Translations under genes and position numbers: made by a program
Notes under the pieces: generated by a model
Told to the model about the DNA's origin: nothing
Databases searched by the model: none
What the model saw: the letters and a program-made list of their open reading frames with translations, nothing else
Shown here: positions 41,829 through 51,320 of the stretch, piece after piece
Position numbering within the stretch: the first letter of the stretch is position 1
Layout: the number at the start of each line of letters is the position of its first letter
Source: Candidatus Scalindua sp.
GTDB taxonomy: Bacteria; Planctomycetota; Brocadiia; Brocadiales; Scalinduaceae
Direction: 5' to 3'
NCBI GenBank assembly: GCA_021777035.1
Contig: JAIQZR010000108.1
Span: 1 to 59,861 of the forward strand
Length of the DNA stretch: 59,861 bases

Positions 41829-42821
41829 CTATACTGATGCTATATATAAAGTAGCAGGCCCTGGAACTTCATCAATGCGCTGTAATTTATTGAACCCCGC
41901 AGTGGACAATATCTTCTCTACTTCTTTAAACGTATATACTTTTCCTTCGTCATGCATGACGAGCATTTCTACAGAAAACATGACAGGAAATAAAGGGGTT
42001 ATTCTGTCCTCTTCAAGAAAAAAACTTGTCAAAAACAACCGACCACCAGGCTTTAAAACGGCACGAATTCTGCTCAACAGCGCAAACAATTCTTCATCTG
42101 ATTCCTGATGTATAACAGCAAACAAAAAAACATCTGAAAATTTTCCTTCAGGAAGCGCTTGATGATAGTCTCCTGTAATCGTATTAAATCTTTCGCAAAT
42201 GCCTGATTTGCTTAAATATTCTTTCGTAATCTCTGAAACGCCAGGCAATTCATATAGTACACCAGTACTTGATATATATCGCTCACCTACAACAGTAGAA
42301 TAAATTCCTGAACCGGCTCCGATATCCAAAATGCTTCTTCTATCGAAGTCATAGTTTTCAATAATGTATTTTGCTTGTGGGATTGCATTTACATGCATAG
42401 CACTTATAAAATTTCTGGTTTCTAGTGGATCACCACCTGTAATTTTATTTAGCATATCATTTTTGTTATCCTCTGAAAGGCAAGAGCTTAAATATAACCA
42501 TTTATCTCTAGCATTTTCTGAAAACCTAATATAACCATTCTGAGAAGCTGGGTGTTTTGGATTGATAACTATAAATTCATCTGAGAAACTGTATTTTTGA
42601 CCAATTTTTACAAGTAGGCCATAATGCACTAATGCATTTAAAAGAACAGATAGTTTTCCTTCCGGGATATTTACAGCTTTGCTAAGTTCATCTATTTCAT
42701 TTGCACCTTCGACAATTTTTTTAAAAACATCATTTTTCTCAAGTGTCATTATAACTTGAGAAATTTTATAGCCATTTACAATAGTTCGAAATTTAACTAT
42801 TTGATTAGGAATTGAAGACAT
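41829..42821 (-). CDS. SAM-dependent methyltransferase (O-methyltransferase-like)
   Basis: A 330-aa protein. A winged-helix dimerisation domain (about 15-85, L-S-K-A-V-N-I-P-E-G-K-L) precedes a class I SAM-binding fold with motif I I-L-D-I-G-A-G-S-G-I-Y-S (about 165) and R-A-V-L-K-P-G-G-R-L-F-L (about 265). This is the layout of hydroxyneurosporene/acetylserotonin-type O-methyltransferases. The substrate is unknown. It starts 21 bp after the TIR-KaiC gene on the same strand and probably works with it. Confidence 0.8.
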   Translation of the reverse strand: MSSIPNQIVKFRTIVNGYKISQVIMTLEKNDVFKKIVEGANEIDELSKAVNIPEGKLSVLLNALVHYGLLVKIGQKYSFSDEFIVINPKHPASQNGYIRFSENARDKWLYLSSCLSEDNKNDMLNKITGGDPLETRNFISAMHVNAIPQAKYIIENYDFDRRSILDIGAGSGIYSTVVGERYISSTGVLYELPGVSEITKEYLSKSGICERFNTITGDYHQALPEGKFSDVFLFAVIHQESDEELFALLSRIRAVLKPGGRLFLTSFFLEEDRITPLFPVMFSVEMLVMHDEGKVYTFKEVEKILSTAGFNKLQRIDEVPGPATLYIASV

Positions 42822-42842
42822 ATTTTTTCTCCAAATATTAGA

Positions 42843-44027
42843 TTAATAAATTTCAACACCTGATTCCGTTATAGAAAATTGCCGTTCGACCGGTATGGAT
42901 TTCCCATCTCTCAAAGAATCTATTTTAATTATTCGATGGTTAATACCTTTGATTTTTTCAAAAGACATTCGTATGGTACCTCCTTGAATGTCTTTCATAA
43001 TTTCATTATATTCTTTATGCCCTAAATTTTCGGTAACTATATGTATAGCTGATTGATTTAAAGGCTTAATCCTTGCTCTAAACTTTCTAAAAAACGTACC
43101 TTTGTCCGATGTCTTTATCATATCATATCTTTCATTGACGGAATCGACGATGTTAACTCCACCCGTTCCCATTTTATCTATAAGCGCCAACTGTTCCTTA
43201 AAATAATTGTCAGTATCATAGGGGTTATTGATCCTAATTAAGCAAGAAGATAAAACTTCATTTCCAATACATTTATCTACCTCCACCTTCGAAAGACAAT
43301 TTATTACAGAATAGTTATCAATAATCTTAAATATCCCTTTTTGAATAAACTCTTCAATAGGAGCCTTAAGGCGAATAAATCTGTCAATAATGTCGTAGGG
43401 TGCCTCACGGTAGGTAATATAAATACAAGGTTCGCCACGAAACAAAGATGATATTTGAATTTGCGTCGCAAGGGTTGATTTCCCAATACCTTTAACACCA
43501 AGCAAAGACAAAGTTGAAGGTCTTGGAAATCCGCCACCAGTTAAAGCGTCAAGTACACTGATCCCGGTAGGCATATGAGTTCTCAAATCAACAAGTGCAG
43601 TTTGTTGAGTTTTAATCAATATTTTTTCAACAATTTCCTGAAAAGAGACTGCTTCTGTTTTAATTGCAACAAGATCTGCAATCATGGGAAGATGTTTTTT
43701 GACAGTAACAGCATCAATATTATACCAAATTGGTAAAATTAAATTTTCATCTTGCAGGTCTTGTGAAGCATACAGCCCTGATAGTTCTCTATCTGTCCAT
43801 GGCTTACCAATAAAATTAGGGCTTATAACAACAATTCCAAATTTAGAAGAAGACAAGCCTTCATCAATAGATTTTCTTAAGCTGTCTCCTATGCCAAGTG
43901 TAAATTCATCATACCAAACTTTTAACCCCTGCGATCTTAGAGCCAACGCAAGCGAACGTACAAAAGTGTCTTTATCTTCCGTTGCATGTGAAATGAATAT
44001 ATCCCATTCTTTTTGATTCCCACTCAT
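42843..44027 (-). CDS. TIR domain fused to a KaiC/RecA-type ATPase
   Basis: The TIR domain is at about residues 8-125 (W-D-I-F-I-S-H-A-T-E-D-K, V-W-Y-D-E-F, and the catalytic-type Glu in W-T-D-R-E-L-S). A single KaiC-like RecA fold follows, with Walker A G-V-K-G-I-G-K-S-T (about 185) and a Walker B-type V-N-I-V-D-S. I start at the ATG (44027); a TTG at 44036 is the longer option. TIR NADase domains joined to sensor NTPases are common antiphage effectors, with the KaiC part as the sensing or oligomerising unit. Paired with a methyltransferase, which is unusual. Confidence 0.85.
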   Translation of the reverse strand: MSGNQKEWDIFISHATEDKDTFVRSLALALRSQGLKVWYDEFTLGIGDSLRKSIDEGLSSSKFGIVVISPNFIGKPWTDRELSGLYASQDLQDENLILPIWYNIDAVTVKKHLPMIADLVAIKTEAVSFQEIVEKILIKTQQTALVDLRTHMPTGISVLDALTGGGFPRPSTLSLLGVKGIGKSTLATQIQISSLFRGEPCIYITYREAPYDIIDRFIRLKAPIEEFIQKGIFKIIDNYSVINCLSKVEVDKCIGNEVLSSCLIRINNPYDTDNYFKEQLALIDKMGTGGVNIVDSVNERYDMIKTSDKGTFFRKFRARIKPLNQSAIHIVTENLGHKEYNEIMKDIQGGTIRMSFEKIKGINHRIIKIDSLRDGKSIPVERQFSITESGVEIY

Positions 44028-44092
44028 TGTAATCAAGTTTACTGGTGAACAGAGGAGCTTTATATATGATTATTGCTAACGGATTAAGAACC

Positions 44093-44140
44093 CGTATTTC
44101 TAAAAATATGCAGTGTAACGCACCCTTATCTGCCGATAAC
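44093..44140. repeat. Short direct repeat, right flank of the methyltransferase/TIR-KaiC pair
   Basis: Aligns with 41725-41773 (see there). On the reverse strand the nearby CTTAATCCGTTAGCA resembles the 3' end of an attC site just upstream of the TIR-KaiC gene. Confidence 0.5.
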
Positions 44141-44217
44141 AACTGATTATAGATAAAAAATTATTATATAATAACTCTTCGTAAGATCAATTAAGAATTA
44201 ATTATTCTTCTTGATAA

Positions 44218-44279
44218 GGAATGGCAGCTCAGTGGTAAGTGTTATTCTTAGTGTGTTTGCAGGACTGCCCGTATCTCTC
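44218..44279. repeat. 62-bp direct repeat, right copy
   Basis: 57 of 62 bases match 38804-38865, same orientation. It lies about 190 bp beyond the TIR-KaiC start and so closes the 5.4-kb block. Bases 44280-44530 hold no other gene. Confidence 0.8.
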
Positions 44280-44530
44280 TTGCCCTACAAACATATAGAA
44301 CTCACATTTTCCACAAGAGGATCAATTAATCCTTTTATTACTAAATATCGCTCTGAAATAGTAAAGTTTATTATTTGCTCAAAAACATCCTCTTTGGTGA
44401 CCCCACGGGTATGATCTGCTGAGATTTAAAAGACTTACTTTTCAACTCTAGCTCTTTTTATTTAAATATGACTCAACAAGCAATATCTCCAGAGTTTCTC
44501 AGGCTTTAAAAATTTTCTATCATTTACTTA

Positions 44531-44680
44531 ATGATATTATCCAGAGAGGCAGTGGAAGAATTTAAGAAGATTTACAAAAAGGAGTTTGGAGATATCCTTT
44601 CTGATAAAGATGCTCAGGAGATGGCGATACGTCTTCTTAGGCTTTTCCAAATGCTTAGATACCGTCCAAAACCAAATTGA
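44531..44680 (+). CDS. Small protein preceding the serine recombinase
   Basis: A 49-aa frame starting M-I-L-S-R-E-A-V-E-E-F and ending L-R-Y-R-P-K-P-N, too short for many gene finders. I recall proteins of this type upstream of large serine recombinases or phage genes in related bacteria. No function is known. The composition is strongly helical, and codon use fits the region. Confidence 0.6.
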   Translation: MILSREAVEEFKKIYKKEFGDILSDKDAQEMAIRLLRLFQMLRYRPKPN

Positions 44681-44766
44681 CTGATTCAGAAAGGAGTGAT
44701 AATATGAAGCGCTAACTATCGCTCAGAGAGAAATCACTTATACTTCTCAATTGAGCTCAAAAAAAT

Positions 44767-46353
44767 ATGTCTAAATATTTCATCTACTGCCGGAAGTCCT
44801 CAGAATCTGAGGATAGGCAGGCACTTTCCATAGAGGCTCAAATAAAGGAACTGACCCAGAGGTATGTAGAACAAGAAGATTTAGAAGTGGTAGAGGTTCT
44901 TCAAGAGTCCTTTAGTGCAAAGAAACCAGGTAGACCTGTCTTTAACGCCATGATGAAGCGCATTCAAAAGGGTGATGCAAATGGCATTATTGCTTGGCAT
45001 CCAGATAGGCTTGCCAGAAATTCCCTGGATGGTGGCAAAATTATCTACTTACTTGATAATGGTAAACTCCAAGGCCTTAAGTTTCCAACCTATAATCTTG
45101 AAAATACTCCTCAAGGTAAGTTTATGCTGGCCGTTATGTTTGGTCAGTCTAAATACTATGTAGATTCCTTGAGCGAGAATGTTAAGAGAGGAAATCGACT
45201 TAAACTGGAAAAAGGTTGGCTTCCAGGACTACCTCCTCTAGGATATCTTAATGAGCCGAGGGAGAGGACTATAGTTAAAGACCCTGAGAGATTCCACATT
45301 GTTAAGAAACTATGGGATTTAATGCTTTCTGGAAATTACTCTGTAAATAAAATAGTGAAAATAGCCGATGAAGACCTTGGATTGAGAACGAGGAAATTTA
45401 GGCGCAGTGGTGGTAAAAAACTCGAAAAGAGCGGGCTTTATAAAATGTTTTTAAAGCCATTTTACTATGGCCTCATTGAAAGGGGTGGGATAATCTGCCA
45501 AGGAATGCATAATCCAATGATTACAGAAGAGGAATTCTGGCGGGTACAGCATATATTGGGACGCCATGGAAGACCCAGATCAAAAAAGCATGAGTTTGCC
45601 TTTACAGGTTTAATAAAGTGTGACGAATGCGGTTGTTCTGTGACAGCTGAAGAAAAATATAGTAAGTATGGGAATCACTACATCTATTATCGTTGTACCA
45701 AAAAGAGAAACCCCTGTAGTCAGCGTTATATAGAGGTTAAAGAACTTGAGAAACAAATATTAGAATACTTAAAAGGAATATCCTTATCGCAGAGCTTCAC
45801 AGATTGGGCCTTCAAATATCTTGATGGACTAGATAAAGAAGAAGACATGTTAAAAGAGAAGACTCATGAATCTTTAGAAAATGCACTGAAAGAGGCAGAA
45901 AAGAATATTGAAAATTTAACCATAATGAAAATAAAGGACTTTATTACTGATGAAGAGTATCTTTCACAAAGAAATAACCTTTTTAGGGGAAAAGAGTCTC
46001 TAAGGCTCAAACTTCAAAAAGATACTAAAAACCAAGATTGGCTCGAACTTACTAAAAAAAGCTTTATATTCGCTAGTAGAGCCAGATTTTGGTTTACCAA
46101 CGGGAATTTAGAACAAAAGCGACTTATACTTACATCTATAGGTTCGAACTTTTTACTCAGGGACAAAAAAATCAGTATTCAATTGCTAAAACCGTTCTCC
46201 ATGATTGAAGATGGACTCAAAAATCGCTCCTGGTGCCCCCTAGTACACGACGTTCGAACTTTTTTTGAAGAGGGCAGTGATAAAGCTGGTGATATTACAG
46301 AAAACCTTATGAAGCTACATGAAACTCAAAATGAATTGGAAAAGGTAGCTTAG
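44767..46353 (+). CDS. Large serine recombinase
   Basis: A 528-aa site-specific recombinase. The resolvase domain at about 1-145 has the nucleophile Ser in Y-C-R-K-S-S-E-S and the R-x-x-R-L-A-R motif ([11 protein letters not shown]). A recombinase domain follows (about 165-260) and a zinc ribbon (C-D-E-C-G-C ... C-T-K-K-R-N-P-C, about 290-325). A coiled-coil region follows (about 360-430). It is the likely integrase of the 44.5-49.9 kb module. A hairpin terminator follows at 46450. Confidence 0.95.
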   Translation: MSKYFIYCRKSSESEDRQALSIEAQIKELTQRYVEQEDLEVVEVLQESFSAKKPGRPVFNAMMKRIQKGDANGIIAWHPDRLARNSLDGGKIIYLLDNGKLQGLKFPTYNLENTPQGKFMLAVMFGQSKYYVDSLSENVKRGNRLKLEKGWLPGLPPLGYLNEPRERTIVKDPERFHIVKKLWDLMLSGNYSVNKIVKIADEDLGLRTRKFRRSGGKKLEKSGLYKMFLKPFYYGLIERGGIICQGMHNPMITEEEFWRVQHILGRHGRPRSKKHEFAFTGLIKCDECGCSVTAEEKYSKYGNHYIYYRCTKKRNPCSQRYIEVKELEKQILEYLKGISLSQSFTDWAFKYLDGLDKEEDMLKEKTHESLENALKEAEKNIENLTIMKIKDFITDEEYLSQRNNLFRGKESLRLKLQKDTKNQDWLELTKKSFIFASRARFWFTNGNLEQKRLILTSIGSNFLLRDKKISIQLLKPFSMIEDGLKNRSWCPLVHDVRTFFEEGSDKAGDITENLMKLHETQNELEKVA

Positions 46354-46449
46354 GAGGCTCCTGATATAATCAAGTTAGCAGATGATTTAAATTTAGCGTA
46401 TAAAGATGATCACGAAATGTTATTATGGGTTATGGACATGTCCCATAGA

Positions 46450-46476
46450 AAAGGAGATGTCTTTGACATCTCCTTT
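46450..46476. terminator. Terminator between the recombinase and DUF932 genes
   Basis: An 11-bp perfect stem AAGGAGATGTC / GACATCTCCTT with a 3-base loop, between two convergent genes, flanked by A and T tracts. Works for both directions. Confidence 0.8.
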
Positions 46477-46513
46477 GTTCCTCTCTGCCTTTTGCCTTTT
46501 TAAAGAACTATTA

Positions 46514-47494
46514 CTATTTATCTAAATTCTTAAACTTCTCTCTCGGAAGAGCTATCAATCTGCCACCCAATTTCTCAAGTTCAATACTCCTTTCCCAGCT
46601 CTCTTCCATTTGTGCCGCTCTGGTCACCGCATTTGCAATTCCGTATTTGTCATATTCAGACTCTGCTCCAAATGCCATAAGAATATTATCCTTCTGTGTC
46701 TCACTCAAGCGGTAATGTTCCACAACATTATTTATCACCCTCTGAGGGTTATTAATCTTTATCTCCGTTGTTTCCCGTAAGGACTGAATTATATCTCCAA
46801 AACTCCCAAAAAGGTCATTGATAGACTTTCTAATAGAAAGGTAAACCATCTCATCTGACCCGTCATCTCCATTTCCAAGATGTACCTGCCTGGTCTTAAA
46901 TTCCTCAATGAGCATCCCATTGGAACACTGAACTCTGAATAGCCTCGGTTCAAGCCTTAATGCTTTGTGTCCGGTCTCAGAATTGGTAAGGAGAAACCCT
47001 CCGATCAAAAGATCATCTTTGTGTCTAACAAAATCCTTTAATTTGTTGCTCTTTACTTTAACATTCACCTCTGTCTCTGAAAGGAAGCAATCCTCTATCT
47101 CCGCGTCATGAGCTTGTAATTCATTCAGAGCACAGTAGAGAATATCAATGTGATCCATTACCTTGTATCTGTCGCTGAGTAAAGCTCTAACATAGACATC
47201 AAGTCCTCGAATGAAAAAGTTTTTCTCCGCCTTCCTTATCCACGTATTTACATTCCTAGTCAGAAGTTCTGGTGACTCGCTTTGCATCTTGTGGTAGTAC
47301 TTAGTTGGAATCTCTAGCCTCTCCGCTATCTGAGAGTGGCAGGGCTTCGTAATTGAGAAACGGTTGTTACCGTTGACTTGAAGCCCTACATGATTTTCTG
47401 ACAATATCATTTCAAGCTGAGATGAATTGATCTTTTTATCCCACTTAAGTGGTTTTTGCCTTTCCAGTTCTTCTATTAAAGTCTGTAATTTCAT
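46514..47494 (-). CDS. DUF932 protein
   Basis: A 326-aa protein of the phage/plasmid DUF932 family (TIGR03299-like); typical segments are L-L-S-D-R-Y-K-V-M-D-H, and R-L-F-R-V-Q-C-S-N-G-M. The role is not settled; such genes accompany mobile elements and often lie near RadC. The start follows an excellent AAAGGAGGTATAAG ribosome-binding site. It is one base after the small ribbon-helix-helix-like gene's stop, so the two are coupled. Confidence 0.85.
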   Translation of the reverse strand: MKLQTLIEELERQKPLKWDKKINSSQLEMILSENHVGLQVNGNNRFSITKPCHSQIAERLEIPTKYYHKMQSESPELLTRNVNTWIRKAEKNFFIRGLDVYVRALLSDRYKVMDHIDILYCALNELQAHDAEIEDCFLSETEVNVKVKSNKLKDFVRHKDDLLIGGFLLTNSETGHKALRLEPRLFRVQCSNGMLIEEFKTRQVHLGNGDDGSDEMVYLSIRKSINDLFGSFGDIIQSLRETTEIKINNPQRVINNVVEHYRLSETQKDNILMAFGAESEYDKYGIANAVTRAAQMEESWERSIELEKLGGRLIALPREKFKNLDK

Positions 47495-47495
47495 C

Positions 47496-47663
47496 TTATA
47501 CCTCCTTTTTAAATTTACCTGACTGTTTATTTTCTATATCTACCATTTCATCTAAGGTATTCTTTAGAACATCATTAACCAATGTTGTCATATAGACACC
47601 TCTTGCTTTGGCTATCTCATAAATCCTGGGAACTAACTCAGGCTTTATCTTCGGACTGTACAT
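47496..47663 (-). CDS. Small ribbon-helix-helix-like protein
   Basis: A 55-aa gene on the minus strand between the ATPase and DUF932 genes. The sequence M-Y-S-P-K-I-K-P-E-L-V-P, then M-T-T-L-V-N-D-V-L-K-N resembles a CopG/Arc-type ribbon-helix-helix. Strong AGGAGG site before the ATG. Its stop overlaps the ribosome-binding site of DUF932. Likely autoregulator of the module. Confidence 0.75.
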   Translation of the reverse strand: MYSPKIKPELVPRIYEIAKARGVYMTTLVNDVLKNTLDEMVDIENKQSGKFKKEV

Positions 47664-47787
47664 AGCTTCCTCCTATATAAAATTTTAATGAACTATTGTT
47701 TTTGGCAGAAAGTATCTATCTTCAGTGTAAATGGTTGGGGTAGAATATATAGGAGGGTATATTTGTCGTTTTAGTCAAATTGCTATC

Positions 47788-49113
47788 TCAAGCAAACAAA
47801 CTTCCTTGTGCTATTTCGCTTTCGGTCTTTATGTCATTCTTAAAAAAAATTTCTTTCTCCACTTCCTTCCTTGGTTTTCCATATCTTTTTCTCGACAGTT
47901 TAATAAGTTCTTCTTTATGAGATGTATCTCTTTCTGGTGGGGGAAGGCAGGTTGCACTGAAGGGCCTTGAGGTAATCCCATCAATCATTAGTTTTAAATA
48001 TATGTGATGGTTAGGCAAGTTGACCAAATCCATCTCGCTAAAGATTGGATAGAACTCTCTAGATAGATATTTGGCGTCTTCGGCCCCCACTCTAAAAGAG
48101 ATTAATGTTCCTGTATTGCCAAAGACACTCGCCCTTATCTTCTCATCTAGCTGTTCAATATATTGATGGCTGAGGGTCATACTTAATCCATATTTCCGGG
48201 CCTCAGACAAGATATCTGCAAGAGATAAGGTAAGGAAATTGTGGAATTCATCCACGTATAAATAAAAGGGATTCCTCTTCTTTTCAGGTATATTTGCTCG
48301 ACTCATAGCAGCTTGCTGAATCTTAGCAATCATCATAGCTCCTAAAAGAGAACTGTTATCTTCTCCAATTTTACCTTTTGCTAAATTAACTACCAGAATC
48401 TTTCCATCATCCATTACTTTTCTCAAATCAAAGGTATTCTCTTTCTGGCCTACTATATTTCTTAATGGAATACTTGTGAGAAACTGTCCTATTTTATTCA
48501 AGATTGGAGAGATGGCCTCTGATCTAAACCTAGCGGAGTATTTCTCAAACTCAAAGAGCCAAAACTCTCTGACTTGCTGGTTTGTAATACCAGCTATAGT
48601 TATCATTCTGAATTCTTTGTCGGTTAAGAGCTTTGGCATATCAAGTAAGGTACTTGTAGGATTTTCTAAAAGAGCCATGATAGAGTTTCTCAGGATATGT
48701 TCCAGTCTTGGCCCCCAGAATTCTAGCCATACTTTCTTGAGGACTGAGATAAAGCTTGAAGACACCAAATGATGATAGCCTTGGTGAACATCCTCTAGAG
48801 GATTAAAGGCAATAGGATATTCTATATCTGCCGGATTAAAGTATATAACATCCTTTATTCTGCTTTCTGGAACAAAATGCATAATATTCTCAGCCAGGTC
48901 TCCGTGAGGATCTATCAAAGCCACTCCATGCCCATCTTTAATATCTGAGATAACCATGTTTTCAATCAATGTGGATTTGCCAACCCCGGTCTTTCCAATC
49001 ATATACATATGACCACTTCTGTCCTTTTCCTTAATCCCAAATCTCTTCTTAATATTACGATAATTGGTTATGGCAATATGTGTAATCGTATTTTTATCGT
49101 TTGATTCAATCAT
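47788..49113 (-). CDS. TraG/VirD4-like DNA-transfer ATPase, short form
   Basis: A 441-aa paralogue of the ATPase core at 21562-24912. It has Walker A G-K-T-G-V-G-K-S-T (residues 40-48), D-P-H-G-D, and Walker B Y-L-Y-V-D-E-F (about 285), and the same order of conserved segments. It lacks the long N-terminal part and all the C-terminal domains of the larger one. No relaxase is adjacent. It divides the module with a RadC-like gene on the opposite strand. I do not see membrane segments. Confidence 0.85.
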   Translation of the reverse strand: MIESNDKNTITHIAITNYRNIKKRFGIKEKDRSGHMYMIGKTGVGKSTLIENMVISDIKDGHGVALIDPHGDLAENIMHFVPESRIKDVIYFNPADIEYPIAFNPLEDVHQGYHHLVSSSFISVLKKVWLEFWGPRLEHILRNSIMALLENPTSTLLDMPKLLTDKEFRMITIAGITNQQVREFWLFEFEKYSARFRSEAISPILNKIGQFLTSIPLRNIVGQKENTFDLRKVMDDGKILVVNLAKGKIGEDNSSLLGAMMIAKIQQAAMSRANIPEKKRNPFYLYVDEFHNFLTLSLADILSEARKYGLSMTLSHQYIEQLDEKIRASVFGNTGTLISFRVGAEDAKYLSREFYPIFSEMDLVNLPNHHIYLKLMIDGITSRPFSATCLPPPERDTSHKEELIKLSRKRYGKPRKEVEKEIFFKNDIKTESEIAQGSLFA

Positions 49114-49253
49114 CTATAAATCATAAACCTACACCTATACCGTTTAAAGAAGGGAAAAGCTCTCTTTCAAGACAACTTTACCTCTCTTTTGATGAAGGGT
49201 TGAGAAAGATAGACTGAGTAAAACAGTTCTTTGAAAATTAGAGGAGGAAGAAT

Positions 49254-49694
49254 ATGGATCTTAAACTTTTAAGAGTAAAGGAAGCGTCAGGTGAGGCTGT
49301 CTGCTCTCCAGATGCCGTAGTAGAGGTTATGAAAGAAGAAGCAGGAGTTGATAGAGAATGCTTCTGGATACTTCATCTGAATTGTCGTAATAGGATTATT
49401 GAGAAAGAGTTGGTTTCTATTGGTGTAGTTGATAGTTCTTTGGTACATCCTAGAGAAGTGTTCAAAAAGGCAATAGTAAATGGGGCAAAGAGTATTATTA
49501 CCGTACATAACCACCCTAGTGGCAGTACCGATCCTTCTTACCAGGATTTAGATATCTGGAAGAAGTTAAAAGAGTCTGGAGAGATATTGGGGATAAGGGT
49601 ATTGGACAATATAATTCTTACTCCTTCAGGTAGTTGTTATTCAGAAAATACCGGTGGTTGTATAAACAAGAAAAGTGGTGAAGTCATATGGTAA
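49254..49694 (+). CDS. radC: RadC-like JAB-domain protein
   Basis: A 146-aa protein lacking the N-terminal HhH part of chromosomal RadC. The JAMM metal site is visible as H-N-H-P-S-G-S-T-D (about 84-92), with Glu upstream in R-E-V-F. Such short RadC proteins are typical of integrated elements; DNA-repair function is doubtful. A GGAGGAAGAAT-type site precedes the start. Confidence 0.9.
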   Translation: MDLKLLRVKEASGEAVCSPDAVVEVMKEEAGVDRECFWILHLNCRNRIIEKELVSIGVVDSSLVHPREVFKKAIVNGAKSIITVHNHPSGSTDPSYQDLDIWKKLKESGEILGIRVLDNIILTPSGSCYSENTGGCINKKSGEVIW

Positions 49695-49703
49695 AAATCT
49701 AAG

Positions 49704-49871
49704 ATGATCGTTCTTAAGACAAAGAGGTGTAAGTCTGACTATCTGAAGTTCTTTTACCCTTCCAGTCAGGTCTTAAAAGGAATCAAATCTCATCTCTTTT
49801 TCCCAAGGCAAAGTTTCTTGTGTAAGGACAGTGAGTATGTGAGACCATGTAAGACTTGGGAAGAAAATTAG
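49704..49871 (+). CDS. Possible small protein after radC
   Basis: A 55-aa frame starting 9 bp after radC with a run of basic and aromatic residues (K-T-K-R-C-K-S-D-Y-L-K-F-F-Y). No family known and no clear ribosome-binding site. A terminator follows it, which agrees with an operon end. Uncertain. Confidence 0.35.
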   Translation: MIVLKTKRCKSDYLKFFYPSSQVLKGIKSHLFFPRQSFLCKDSEYVRPCKTWEEN

Positions 49872-49885
49872 TTCTTTAAAATTTT

Positions 49886-49917
49886 AAAAGGAAGTAGCAA
49901 CTCTACTTCCTTTTTTT
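49886..49917 (+). terminator. Rho-independent terminator after the radC unit
   Basis: A stem AAAGGAAGTAG / CTACTTCCTTT with a 5-base loop and a run of seven T. Ends the plus-strand transcript of radC and the small gene. Confidence 0.9.
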
Positions 49918-50042
49918 GTGGTTTTATGAATATTTTCCATTATATTAATAAACACAATATTCGGACGCCTGCGTCTGTTATTGATGATATTAAGAAGCCT
50001 CAACTTAAACCGGAATAATTAGAGAGGGAGAATAACAACAAC

Positions 50043-50153
50043 ATGTATAGAATCGTTAGTATTATTGATGGTTATTATATTGTTAAAACTCCAAAAGGAT
50101 TAAAAAAAGTTAAAGCTAATAAATTAGATAGAAAAATATACGGGCTGAAATAA
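50043..50153 (+). CDS. Possible very small basic protein
   Basis: A 36-codon frame (M-Y-R-I-V-S-I-I-D-G-Y-Y) with lysine-rich end. The region 49918-50267 otherwise has no gene. A GAGGGAG stretch lies 12 bases upstream, slightly far. A hairpin (ATAAAAC/GTTTTAT, about 50178-50200) and a TGTTAGCA box lie to the right. Uncertain. Confidence 0.25.
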   Translation: MYRIVSIIDGYYIVKTPKGLKKVKANKLDRKIYGLK

Positions 50154-50267
50154 GAATTGAGAGTTGTTACGTTCGCAATAAAACCATGCTTGTTTTATGG
50201 TTAGTCACTGATCAAAACGGCTTGTAAGGTTGTAAATTATGGGTGTTAGCATTTGTCAATTTAATGT

Positions 50268-51320
50268 CTAGCTTAATCGCATCTTTGATGATCCGTTTCT
50301 CTCTATCACAGTACGAAGCTTGTGTGTTAAGTCGCTACTCAATCTGTAGTTGCTTCCGTGATTGGAGCTAGATTCTAAAAACCCGATGAGTTCGTCTTCA
50401 GTGGAAATGAGATTATAGCTGATAAATCCTTCAAGTAATTGCCACTCATCCTTCGTAAATATCTCACCATATTCTACGAATAATAAATCAACAAATGGGC
50501 TCTTGTGTATTTGTCGATTACTATAATGCGCAGCCCAATATTTATATACATCTTTAGGAAATCCTTCATCAATCACAATTGCTTCTTCCTTAACCCAAGT
50601 GTATATTGGCATAGTCGCCTCAATTCGTCTAGTTATATCTCCCCACGTATACGAAGTTATTAATAAACACTCCTTTAAATCATCAATATGCCTTCTTGGT
50701 AAATGCTTGAGAGTATATAAATCAATAAATGTCCACTTAGTATGAGGCATAAATGTATCATTTAGAATAAATATGCACTCAAGCAAAAGCTGAATAGCTT
50801 CATTAATTAGTAGATGAGAGGACTCTGGCGCATTTCTATTGAATGCAATTACTGAATGCTTAATAAGGCGCCATTCGATTTGGTTGATATTAGTCACCAA
50901 GATTTCTTTCTTATCTGTGTGTAGATTAGCTTTTAAATTTATTAGATTCTCAATAACCTGCTTCTCTTGGTAAATTATTACGCAGTCACGAAATGCTTGT
51001 TTTTGAGTGATACTCCACTGTCTTTCAAGTTCTTTCTTCACGTAAAATTGTGAAAGATTCATTTCCCAGCGTTTAGCACAAATATCAATGTAAAATGAAA
51101 ATGCAGGAAGGTAATTAGCTTTCTCATGTGGTTGAAGAAAAACTCCTATATCAATATCAGAATACGAATCAATACTCTGGTACTTGGCCAAACTTCCGAA
51201 AATACATAAACCTAAAACCTCTTTTTTATTCTTTAGCCGAAAAAGAAAATCAAGCACAATGTCGTTAAGTTTTTGATTTCCAGGTATCAATGAGTGCATG
51301 GATAAAATGTCAGGGAGCAT
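50268..51320 (-). CDS. Nucleotidyltransferase-domain protein (cluster gene 8)
   Basis: A 350-aa protein with an N-terminal MNT-type nucleotidyltransferase core: G-S-L-A-K-Y then D-S-Y-S-D-I-D-I-G-V-F, so both metal aspartates and the Gly-Ser motif are present. The rest is helical (about 110-340), as in HEPN- or kanamycin-type transferases. In the cluster it could adenylylate a small-molecule product or resistance target. Last gene of the eight-gene operon; its start overlaps the dioxygenase gene by 11 bases. Confidence 0.75.
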   Translation of the reverse strand: MLPDILSMHSLIPGNQKLNDIVLDFLFRLKNKKEVLGLCIFGSLAKYQSIDSYSDIDIGVFLQPHEKANYLPAFSFYIDICAKRWEMNLSQFYVKKELERQWSITQKQAFRDCVIIYQEKQVIENLINLKANLHTDKKEILVTNINQIEWRLIKHSVIAFNRNAPESSHLLINEAIQLLLECIFILNDTFMPHTKWTFIDLYTLKHLPRRHIDDLKECLLITSYTWGDITRRIEATMPIYTWVKEEAIVIDEGFPKDVYKYWAAHYSNRQIHKSPFVDLLFVEYGEIFTKDEWQLLEGFISYNLISTEDELIGFLESSSNHGSNYRLSSDLTHKLRTVIERNGSSKMRLS

